This document shows, piece after piece, positions 34,501 through 41,299 of a stretch of 64,000 nt of DNA. The translations under genes were made by a program, and so were the position numbers. Source of the DNA: Oceanobacter antarcticus (GTDB lineage Bacteria > Pseudomonadota > Gammaproteobacteria > Pseudomonadales > Oceanobacteraceae); contig NZ_JBBKTX010000002.1 of NCBI RefSeq assembly GCF_044962685.1, forward strand, positions 186,001 to 250,000, written 5' to 3'. The notes under the pieces are model-generated. The model made no database searches and was not told the origin of the DNA. It was given only the letters and a program-made list of their open reading frames with translations. Position 1 is the first letter of the stretch. Every line of letters begins with the position of its first letter.

Positions 34501-35141
34501 TGCCGAAAACGTTCAATGAGCCACCCGAAGGACTTGAACCAGCCAAGCTTCGAATCCTGATAGATGAAGGAAAAATCACATTCTCTAAGGCTAGTCTCGA
34601 CGCGCTCGCCGATAAGAGAGATTTGCAGGTACTATTCGTCGCGACAAACATCGACAAATATCTGGCAGATCCAGACAACTTTGCCCTCGACGATGACTAC
34701 CGAGAGGAGTTGCTTCGATCTGAAATTGATCATAATGCTAAGCTCGGGATAGTCAAATTGATGGATCTAGGTGTCCTCGTGAGCCTTCCCGAACGATCAG
34801 CACTTATCGGCCCAATTATTAACAACACCGATGCCAACATATCCAATCTTAATGGGAATATTGCGCAATCTTTGGTATTACATTCTAAGCCCATAGAGAC
34901 GCAAATTTCTCTCTTTAACAAATATCATTCTCTTATGACAGATGACGAAGTGCGTAATGTCTTGGCCAATCTACCGAAACCTTTTTCAGAAATAAAAACC
35001 GGGTACAATGCGCCGAGACTAAAAAATACATCCCAGAATCAGAATTTGGTCAGATGGCTTGATTCAAGAAATATTATATCGTCATGGAGTGAGAGTAGTT
35101 TCTTCACTGACGATATAAGAGTGAATCTCTATAGGCGCTAA
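31530..35141 (+). CDS. YobI/KAP-like membrane P-loop NTPase
   Basis: A 1203-residue protein of the YobI-type P-loop NTPase family. Walker A GPYGSGKS is at residues 71-78 and Walker B VVIEDIDRF at about 254-262. Two membrane helices, about 148-168 and 187-210, lie between them, the inserted-hairpin design that defines the KAP group. After the NTPase (to about 480) come charged coiled coils (about 510-580) and a helical C-terminal domain of over 600 residues without recognised motifs. KAP-type NTPases include the F-plasmid phage-exclusion protein PifA, so a membrane-tethered defence sensor is a fair guess. Codon use is AT-richer than the transfer genes. Single-gene systems of this family have been listed in defence screens but no mechanism is known to me. 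Confidence 0.85.
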   Translation: MIKIITALTRWLANSLYSIVSWLESKDRSADMQSKFVDLAPTDKADKAGIYSEAILFATNNAKVSNIALTGPYGSGKSSIIQSFLKKYRRPALHISLAAFIPETDSGGEKVSRQEIERSILQQMLYGADANKLPLSRFKRIQSPGVGSIFKSLYIMLGILALWYVFHQREDIISGSFFVPLALSNWFNLGTLVLATTFLWVTLHHFYVASFGLSLKSISLKDVEIKPAHDDQSSILNRHLDEIVYFFQSTDYDLVVIEDIDRFENAEIFVTLREINSLVNENAGVKRTIRFLYALRDDMFVSTDRTKFFEFIIPVIPIINTSNSIDMVLEQGRRLDLDGRLDRQFLREVSRYLNDLRLIQNIFNEYAIYVANLETDGENLLDANKLLAILIYKNVYPRDFERLHQGAGTLAEILSRQDKLIRHGETTCRNEIAELEERLNVAERQTPSDVRELRQIYAMALLEKLPANVASVSLDGRTWISLQQMVTHDAFEQLLDAPRLNCRNVQGHQQQHNIPNLQNEVDSQKSYQQRKEEIESKATDSKNKSLRRIRDLKSKIATLRTFKLNELLRLNTDRVQDLFKDFGKNGELARFLILEGHLDDTYYQYTSLFHSGRLSPNDNKFLIQIRAFVTPEPGFPIDNPKEVIAAMRDEDFRQSYVLNVKLVDSLLSDRSRYLDQTQKLFEFLSAEFESCEGFFDAYYDSGRYVAGLLSGLTDAWKGLVPTAIASPKNILHVTQLLAGLPEGSLKTLARDFDELPEFVSVNLPEILEQSPELAPERLKCLDFEVKDLASIKKHFGIVRFMFEAGLFELTIANLEYVYGSILGENNLEPLRERNFTAIRSTNNAILMERVERDFDRYFSDVLLELEENSKEDAPAILSVVRHDTLDEDDLREFLERQTTLLPSLEDVPKRLHAVLFKLSMIEPTWVNCRDFIESEGFEADSLVGYLDRDVVRAAILQYPIPSDSDSQQLRQFLVRAGSLSDTAYREYAHILPKTFNEPPEGLEPAKLRILIDEGKITFSKASLDALADKRDLQVLFVATNIDKYLADPDNFALDDDYREELLRSEIDHNAKLGIVKLMDLGVLVSLPERSALIGPIINNTDANISNLNGNIAQSLVLHSKPIETQISLFNKYHSLMTDDEVRNVLANLPKPFSEIKTGYNAPRLKNTSQNQNLVRWLDSRNIISSWSESSFFTDDIRVNLYRR

Positions 35142-35305
35142 TTATCGGCTTCCAAAATCCGCACCCTCTTCGCGTCAGTGGCGATCCGCCTGGAGCGCCA
35201 GACTTACAGGGGACGGATTTGTTTATTAATTTTGGTTTGGTTTCTCAAAGTCTTCTTTTGGCCGGTAGAGCTTAAAAAAAATTAACTAATTATTGGTGCA
35301 CAAAG

Positions 35306-36277
35306 ATGACTAAAAAAAACAAAATGTCATGCCAATTAGAAATTAACTCTGAAGCCTGGTTCAGGCGGCGTTGTCAGGAAGCCAAAAAATGCTTACTAGA
35401 AACGATACCATCAATTAGAAAAGAACAGGCATCCAAAGCATGTGCTACACAAATAAATGATACAGCAGGACTGTTTTGCCTTAGCGCTCAGGTTGATAAT
35501 AATTTTATTACTCCCAGTAGAGCCAAAGAACTTCTCGCAGGTGACCTTGGCTGTGTATACCGAAATATATTACGACGTTGCTGCGTACCGATTTATTGGT
35601 CAAAAAAAGAAGAAAGACGGTTAGATCTACTCCATAGCGGCACTTTAACATTAGTCAAAACTCCTCAAAAGTTAATTGGAATAACCGCAGCACATGTCAT
35701 TCGGCAATTAGAAACAGATAAACAATGTGATGATGTAGTGGTTCAGTTTTTTAATGCGGTTATCCAAGATATATCGAGCTTGATCATAGACATATCTGAT
35801 AAGTACGATCTCGCTACAATTTCACTGGAGCAGAAAATATTAGAAAGTATTGGAAAAGACATAATGCCGCTAGAAATGTGGCCTCCAAAACCCCCAGAAG
35901 AAGGAAAAGGGATACTTATTGCTGGATATCCTGGAATTGAACGTCTATTGACTGGTGAAAGAGAAGTGGATTTTGGCCTTTTCACTGCTCTCGTAGTTTC
36001 GAGAATGGTCAATGACACCCAGATCAGCTGGCTTCTCCAACCAGAATATCAAGTCCCCGGTACCCCTATAAGCCCACCTCCACCTGAATACAATCTAGGA
36101 GGGGTTTCAGGCGGTCCTATGATCGGAATATTTGAAACAAAGGGAGGCATTATTCACTATTGCCTCTCAGGTATTATTACTGAATGCCCTGACTTTGAGA
36201 ACAGCGATATTGCTATAGAGCGCCTAATCGCGACACGTGCAGATCTAATATACGAAGATGGAAAAATAAGTCGTTAA
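35306..36277 (+). CDS. trypsin-like serine protease
   Basis: A 323-residue cytoplasmic protease (no signal peptide). The chymotrypsin-fold triad is His130 (GITAAHV), Asp168 (DKYDLATI) and Ser268 (GGVSGGPMIG), in the right order and spacing. The N-terminal 110 residues are helical, with several cysteines, and the protein has no PDZ domain. It is the most AT-rich gene in the window. It starts 164 bp after the NTPase; the gap carries GC-rich remnants of ICE-like sequence near 35,160-35,210, and there is no clear promoter. Pairing with an NTPase upstream suggests a protease effector, but this is inference. Confidence 0.8.
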   Translation: MTKKNKMSCQLEINSEAWFRRRCQEAKKCLLETIPSIRKEQASKACATQINDTAGLFCLSAQVDNNFITPSRAKELLAGDLGCVYRNILRRCCVPIYWSKKEERRLDLLHSGTLTLVKTPQKLIGITAAHVIRQLETDKQCDDVVVQFFNAVIQDISSLIIDISDKYDLATISLEQKILESIGKDIMPLEMWPPKPPEEGKGILIAGYPGIERLLTGEREVDFGLFTALVVSRMVNDTQISWLLQPEYQVPGTPISPPPPEYNLGGVSGGPMIGIFETKGGIIHYCLSGIITECPDFENSDIAIERLIATRADLIYEDGKISR

Positions 36278-36476
36278 TTAGGGAGGCAGAGGGGTGATTT
36301 TTTTGTTTAGAGGATGGAGGTGCAGAGTAAAAGTCCCGAATATCCGCTCCTGGCCGTGAGCAGATAATGAGAATCAGGATTCAAAAACCAACCCGCCCAC
36401 CGAATAGATTTCCCATCGTCCATCGTCTCTAATTCTCGCACTATGCCCCGTAACAACTCACGGGAGCAGTAGTGCC

Positions 36477-36779
36477 ATGAAACGCCATCTCTGGCTACCT
36501 TCTTTTCTGATTATAGGCTTGGTTGTCACGCCGGCGGCTTTTGCCGATGCAGACGCCGAGCGCGAGGCGCTCGCCAAAGTCATCCATGAGCTCAATGCCC
36601 TCGACTCATTAATCAAGCGTGCCGAGGCCAACGCCGAGCAGGATTCCCGTATCCGATTTCGTTATGACTGGCTGCGTCAGGACCTGAAACAGATCAAGGA
36701 CGGCATTCAGTCACACATCGATTCCCCCCGTGCTCAGCCTCGCTCATTTCCGCCGTTGCGCGGCGATTACCGTCGATAG
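36477..36779 (+). CDS. RAQPRD family ICE protein
   Basis: A 100-residue secreted protein that opens the second transfer block. Signal peptide about 1-23 (AFADA), then a helical body with IRFRYDWLRQDL and the family-naming segment, which here reads RAQPRS: the last residue of RAQPRD is changed. The C-terminus is PPLRGDYRR. The upstream 200 bp marks the end of cargo 1 and holds no gene. Confidence 0.88.
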   Translation: MKRHLWLPSFLIIGLVVTPAAFADADAEREALAKVIHELNALDSLIKRAEANAEQDSRIRFRYDWLRQDLKQIKDGIQSHIDSPRAQPRSFPPLRGDYRR

Positions 36780-36787
36780 GTCTCGTC

Positions 36788-37018
36788 ATGAACGCCGCAC
36801 AACAAACAGCTTTTCAAGCCGGTTCCGGTATTACCCCAGCCACAATGCTGACGGCCATCGCGTCGATGGTGTTGGTGTTGGCGTTTGTCTGGGTGATCTG
36901 GGTAGCGTTAGGAACTTTTCGGGCCTGGCAGGAGGGGCAGGCCACGCTCTTTGATCTGACCTGGAGTACCCTGCGGGCAAGCATTGTGTTGATGGTTTTG
37001 GGTTTCTATTTGCGGTGA
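36788..37018 (+). CDS. TIGR03758 family ICE membrane protein (DUF3262)
   Basis: A 76-residue protein with two membrane helices (about 18-40 and 52-74) typical of the PFL_4701 type, which always follows the RAQPRD gene. It is 8 bp downstream of that gene. Probably a small inner-membrane part of the transfer complex. Confidence 0.85.
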   Translation: MNAAQQTAFQAGSGITPATMLTAIASMVLVLAFVWVIWVALGTFRAWQEGQATLFDLTWSTLRASIVLMVLGFYLR

Positions 37019-37129
37019 GTCGATCGAGTTGAGACCGAGAAAGTCCGGTAAGGGCAAACGGCGATGCAGCGCAGTGGGATGCGGGGGTAGTTCCCCTTTT
37101 TATCAGCGTTACAGAAGAGGACATTTGTT

Positions 37130-37507
37130 ATGGACACATCAAATACAAAAAACGGTTTCAACAAGAAATCGGTTGCCATCCGCAAGCCGCTATCGGCAGC
37201 GGTCGCGGTGCTATTCCCACTGCCGCTCTGGGCGGCGTTGCCGACGCCGGTTGCGCCGAGTACCGCGCCGCCGGCGGGTGACTGGATCGGCTTGATTCAA
37301 GGCTACATCAAAGACGGCGGCTTGGTACTTGGACTGGCCATCGCAGTGCTGGGTTTTCTCTGGATCGCTTACCTGGGCTTCGCAAAATTCAATGAAGCTC
37401 GCCAGGGCAAGGCAGAGTGGGCTGAAGTCGGTGTGCTGGGGATTGTCGGTGCGATCGTGCTGATCTTCGCCAGCTATCTGCTCACAGAAGCGGCTGGGGT
37501 TATTTAA
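37130..37507 (+). CDS. TIGR03745 family ICE membrane protein (DUF2976)
   Basis: A 125-residue protein with an N-terminal signal or first helix (about 20-36), a Pro-rich linker and two membrane helices (about 62-83 and 98-122). It matches the PFL_4702 position and shape, like a VirB2/TraA-type pilin-sized protein. ATG at 37130. Confidence 0.85.
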   Translation: MDTSNTKNGFNKKSVAIRKPLSAAVAVLFPLPLWAALPTPVAPSTAPPAGDWIGLIQGYIKDGGLVLGLAIAVLGFLWIAYLGFAKFNEARQGKAEWAEVGVLGIVGAIVLIFASYLLTEAAGVI

Positions 37508-37545
37508 CAGCCAGCGTCAATATCAACTTGCCGTAGGAGACGCGA

Positions 37546-37926
37546 ATGTCCAACGACCATGAAATTCTGGCGGATCGGCTCAATGCCGAGCCCGCCATCT
37601 TTAAAGGCTGCTCTTCTTCTGAGCTGGGCATGATTGTGGGGCTGGTCATTGTGATATGGCTGCCCCTCAGTCTGTTACTGGCTTGGTTGCTGGGTGCCAT
37701 CACCATGGGTTTTGGTATTGCCGGTGTCGGTGTGGTGGCCACTGTGGTCGTTCTGGCGACGCTGTTTCAGCGTATCAAACGCGGCCGGCCTGGAGGCTAT
37801 TACCAGCAATGGCTGCGTATTCGTCTGCAGACGATGGGGCTGTATCGCACGCCCTGGGTACTACGCAGCGGTTCCTGGGATATAGGGAGAACGCACTATG
37901 CGCCGCTACCGACTCGAAATCGATAA
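37546..37926 (+). CDS. TIGR03750 family ICE membrane protein (DUF3487)
   Basis: A 126-residue protein with an N-terminal NDHEILADRLNAEPAIFKGCSSSE, and two adjacent membrane helices (about 28-75) followed by RIKRGRPGGYYQQWL. This pattern resembles TraL/VirB3-type inner-membrane parts. Its 3' end overlaps the next gene by 29 bp. Confidence 0.87.
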   Translation: MSNDHEILADRLNAEPAIFKGCSSSELGMIVGLVIVIWLPLSLLLAWLLGAITMGFGIAGVGVVATVVVLATLFQRIKRGRPGGYYQQWLRIRLQTMGLYRTPWVLRSGSWDIGRTHYAPLPTRNR

Positions 37927-38575
37927 CGTGCGGTCCCATTTACGTTCCCTGTGGATCGTGATTGGCTTGCAAGGGCTGATCATTCTCGCGCTCTGGATCG
38001 GCTGGAGCCAGGCACCCAAGCAGCTGCGTGTTTATGTGCCACCTGATCTGCGGTCTGGTGCAGTTCTGGCGGCCGAAGAAGTGCCTCCGGCCAATGTCTA
38101 TGCCTTTGCGTTCTACATTTTCCAGCAGCTCAATCGCTGGCCAGAAAACGGCGCAACGGATTACGGCAGCGCAATTTTCCGAATCTCGCCCTACCTGACA
38201 CCCCGCTACCGCAACGACCTGATCGCTGATATGGAGCTCAAAGCCAGACGCGGCGAGTTGGCCTACCGGGTGCGCGGTGTCCATGAAGTACCGGGGCATG
38301 GCTACGAGGAGCGCCGAGTCGATGTGTTGTCGCCCGATGTCTGGATTGTCTGGCTAGATCTCGATCTGCTGGAGTCCGTGAAAGGCGTGACCGTCAAGCA
38401 AACCACGATTCGCTACCCGATTCGCGTGGTGCGTCAGGCCATCGATCCGGAAGCCAATCCCTGGGGTCTGGCACTCGACGGCTACGCCAGTGACGGCCCG
38501 CGTCGATTAACCGATGCCGAGCTGGCTGAGCCCAGCGTGACTGGCGCCATTACCAATAAGGAATCCTCCCAATGA
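37898..38575 (+). CDS. PFL_4703 family ICE protein (TIGR03746, DUF2895)
   Basis: A 225-residue bitopic protein: short cytoplasmic N-terminus, one membrane helix (about 16-36), then a periplasmic domain with VYVPPDLRSGAVL and AFYIFQQLNRWPENG, the signature of the PFL_4703/TraE-like proteins (VirB8-like NTF2 fold). Stop overlaps the next start (ATGA). Confidence 0.88.
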   Translation: MRRYRLEIDNVRSHLRSLWIVIGLQGLIILALWIGWSQAPKQLRVYVPPDLRSGAVLAAEEVPPANVYAFAFYIFQQLNRWPENGATDYGSAIFRISPYLTPRYRNDLIADMELKARRGELAYRVRGVHEVPGHGYEERRVDVLSPDVWIVWLDLDLLESVKGVTVKQTTIRYPIRVVRQAIDPEANPWGLALDGYASDGPRRLTDAELAEPSVTGAITNKESSQ

Positions 38576-39417
38576 ATTCTCGTTATTTCTGTGCGTCATT
38601 GAGTTTGATTGCTTTGCTCGGTCTCTGTTTCCCGTTGCTGTCCTTTGCACAAGTCGATGACGCGGCATTGAGCACTCCGGAACGCGTTGTCTGGAACAAA
38701 GCGCCCATCGCAATTCCATTGGTGGTTGGTGAAGAGCGCCTGGTGCATTTTCCTGATTCGGTGAGCATCGGCCTGCCACAGTCACTGACACCATTGCTGC
38801 GCAGCCAAAGCATCAACGGCACCCTATATCTGTTGGCCAGTCAAACCTTTGAGCCCACCCGCGTCATGGTGCGCTCGGAAACCGACGGCCCGATCTACGT
38901 CCTCGATATTTCAGCGGCGTCAGGCGGATCAGACAGTGGATTATTGCCGGATGTGCAGGTACTGCTCCAATCCCCACAAAAGTCACGGCAGAACTTACAA
39001 CAAAAGTCACCGCAAGATGCCGGTGCCGATCAGTCAACTTCGGGCAAGCAATCACAGTCTTTGGGTTATGCCGCTTTAACCCGGTATGCCGCGCAACAAC
39101 TCTATGCGCCAACACGACTGATCCCCCGGCAGCCGGGCGTGGTTGCCGTACCCGTAAACCCCGAACCGGTCGATCTGGTAGTGGGCGGCAAGATTGAAGC
39201 CGTGCCGGTTGCTGCCTGGAAGGCGGGTTTGCGGTACGTCACTGCCGTCAAGCTGATCAATCGTACCCAAAGCCCCGTCGTGCTGGATCCACGCGAACTG
39301 CGCGGGTCATGGCTGGCGGCAACCTTTCAGCACAATCGCCTGTTACCCGCTGGCAGTGAGGCCGATACCACAGCCGTCTATCTGGTGTCGGATCGGCGCT
39401 TTGATGCGGCCTTTTGA
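38572..39417 (+). CDS. PFL_4704 family ICE protein (TIGR03749, DUF3438)
   Basis: A 281-residue periplasmic protein with a signal peptide (about 1-24) and beta-rich domain; FPDSVSIGLPQSLTPLLRSQ and LIPRQPGVVAVPV are characteristic. Role resembles TraK/VirB9 of other systems. A Gln/Ser-rich linker (about 125-165) separates two halves. Confidence 0.86.
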   Translation: MNSRYFCASLSLIALLGLCFPLLSFAQVDDAALSTPERVVWNKAPIAIPLVVGEERLVHFPDSVSIGLPQSLTPLLRSQSINGTLYLLASQTFEPTRVMVRSETDGPIYVLDISAASGGSDSGLLPDVQVLLQSPQKSRQNLQQKSPQDAGADQSTSGKQSQSLGYAALTRYAAQQLYAPTRLIPRQPGVVAVPVNPEPVDLVVGGKIEAVPVAAWKAGLRYVTAVKLINRTQSPVVLDPRELRGSWLAATFQHNRLLPAGSEADTTAVYLVSDRRFDAAF

Positions 39418-39451
39418 TGTGGCGCTTTGAGAGAGGATAGGAATCTACCCC

Positions 39452-40888
39452 ATGTCGATGGTCACCAGTAATCGTTTGTTACCACTTCTTGCCGGTTCCG
39501 TTGTGCTGATGGCGGTGCTCGTTTCGGTGAAGTCCTGTTCCCCGAGTGACCATCAACCCCAGCTGTTGGAAGCCGTGCCACAGGCACCGAAACCGGATGC
39601 CGATACCCCGGCGGATACCATCAAGACACTGACGGCCAATGTCAGCGCCATGACTTCGGAGCTCAATGCCCTGCGTCGGGATAACACCGCACTCAAACAG
39701 GAAAACCGCGATCTGATCGAAGACCGAAAGCAGATCGAAAACAACGTGCTGTCGAGAGTGCAGACAGCTTTGGAGGAAAAACGTACGGACGCCGCGCCAA
39801 GCGAAACCACGTCGGCCATCGCCGCGTTGACGGCGAGGGTGGATTCCCTGGCCAACCGCTTTGGGACATCATCGACACAGCGGTCTTCCACGGGTTCTGA
39901 TATTCCGGTTGGACTCGGTCTGGATGGTGTCAGAACATCGGCGACGGAACCGGAATCACTGGTGTGGGTCAACCCCCTGGAGCTTGCGCCATCGCCTGAT
40001 GCTGATAAGGAGGCGTTGCTTAACCGCTTCACTCGCGGCAGTCGAAATGCGTTAGATAGCGCCGGTCCGGAAGTGAAATCGCTGGTAGCGAAAGGATCCA
40101 AAGCCCTCAATACCGCTCTGCCGGTCTACACCGTGCCGCGCAATGCCACCCTGATTGGCTCCACCGGTATGACCGCCTTGGTGGGCAGGGTGCCAATTCA
40201 GGGACAGGTGCGCGACCCCATGCCGTTCAAGGTGATTACCGGTAAAGAAAACCTGGCCGCCAATGGACTGCGCATACCCGGTATTGAGGGCATGATCTGG
40301 AGTGGAACGGCTGTTGGCGACTGGACGCTCTCCTGTGTGACCGGGAAATTGGAATCGGTGACCTTCGTGTTCGAGGACGGCACCATTCAGACCATTTCCT
40401 CTGATGAAAAGTCCAGTGGCGGCAACCAACGGGGTGGTTCCAGTGGAAGCAGCGATAGACCGCTGGGCTGGATCTCCGATGCGCGGGGCATCCCCTGTAT
40501 CACGGGCGAACGCAAGACCAACGCTCCCGCATTCCTGACACAACGCATTGGTGTGATGGCCCTCGAAGCCGCCGGTGAAGCGGCAGCACAGGCCGAAACC
40601 ACAACGCTGATCAATGATTCAGGCTCGGCCACCAGTGTGGTCTCCGGTGAGACCGGTAAATACGTACTGGGCAAAACCCTGAGCGGCGGTAGCGACGAAG
40701 TCGCCCAGTGGTTGCGGGAGCGTCAGGCACAGAGCTTCGATGCGGTCTTCGTGCCCGCCGGTGTCCAGCTGGCAATTCACGTTGATCATGAACTCCCCAT
40801 CGATTTCCATTCCAACGGCAGGAAACTTCATCATGAAACCAATCTTTTCCAGCAAGCGACGTTTACCACTGGTTCTGGTCTGGACTAG
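39452..40888 (+). CDS. PFL_4705 family ICE protein (TIGR03752), TraB/VirB10-like
   Basis: A 478-residue protein with an N-terminal helix (about 9-29), a coiled coil (about 55-115), a Pro/Ser linker and a C-terminal beta domain containing VYTVPRNATLIGSTGMTALVGRVP and PFKVITGKENLAANG, as in TraB/VirB10 proteins that span the envelope. The next lipoprotein gene starts within its 3' end. Confidence 0.88.
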   Translation: MSMVTSNRLLPLLAGSVVLMAVLVSVKSCSPSDHQPQLLEAVPQAPKPDADTPADTIKTLTANVSAMTSELNALRRDNTALKQENRDLIEDRKQIENNVLSRVQTALEEKRTDAAPSETTSAIAALTARVDSLANRFGTSSTQRSSTGSDIPVGLGLDGVRTSATEPESLVWVNPLELAPSPDADKEALLNRFTRGSRNALDSAGPEVKSLVAKGSKALNTALPVYTVPRNATLIGSTGMTALVGRVPIQGQVRDPMPFKVITGKENLAANGLRIPGIEGMIWSGTAVGDWTLSCVTGKLESVTFVFEDGTIQTISSDEKSSGGNQRGGSSGSSDRPLGWISDARGIPCITGERKTNAPAFLTQRIGVMALEAAGEAAAQAETTTLINDSGSATSVVSGETGKYVLGKTLSGGSDEVAQWLRERQAQSFDAVFVPAGVQLAIHVDHELPIDFHSNGRKLHHETNLFQQATFTTGSGLD

Positions 40889-41291
40889 CGCTCTGATGGT
40901 CGGCTGCGCCAGCACTAAAGAGACAGTACTACCGCAGGACGGCCCGACCATGAAGTCCATTTACGATCAGCACATGGTGGATGTTCAGAAGCCAGACCAT
41001 CGGCGAGTCATCGGTGGTCAGCCGTTACCGCAATCCGGTATCGACCACTACCAGGGCTTTGTGCGGGAGGCTGCTAATGAACTCGACACGGTATTTCCAC
41101 GTCTGCCCAATCCCACGCTGGTGATGTATATCTTTCCCCACCTATCGGGCAGTGAACGCACCCCGGTACCAGGTTATGTCACCACCTTTCCATTTTATGA
41201 AAGGGTGGAATACGCCTTGCCGGGAGAAGTGCCGGGGGAAGTGTCAGGCGAGGCGCCGTCGGCAGTTAGTCATTCGCCGTCAGACCAGTAG
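40833..41291 (+). CDS. conjugal transfer lipoprotein (TIGR03751 family)
   Basis: A 152-residue outer-membrane lipoprotein. The ATG at 40833 (site AGGAAA) gives MKPIFSSKRRLPLVLVWTSA then the lipobox MVGC. The mature part has TVLPQDGPTMKSIYDQHM. Starts 55 bp inside the preceding gene. Likely the TraV/VirB7 counterpart. Confidence 0.87.
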   Translation: MKPIFSSKRRLPLVLVWTSALMVGCASTKETVLPQDGPTMKSIYDQHMVDVQKPDHRRVIGGQPLPQSGIDHYQGFVREAANELDTVFPRLPNPTLVMYIFPHLSGSERTPVPGYVTTFPFYERVEYALPGEVPGEVSGEAPSAVSHSPSDQ

Positions 41292-41299
41292 GGGTACCC

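Noticed and set aside
35142..35305. Possible gene between the NTPase and the protease
   Set aside because: Only short frames; GC-rich scraps suggest a recombination scar.
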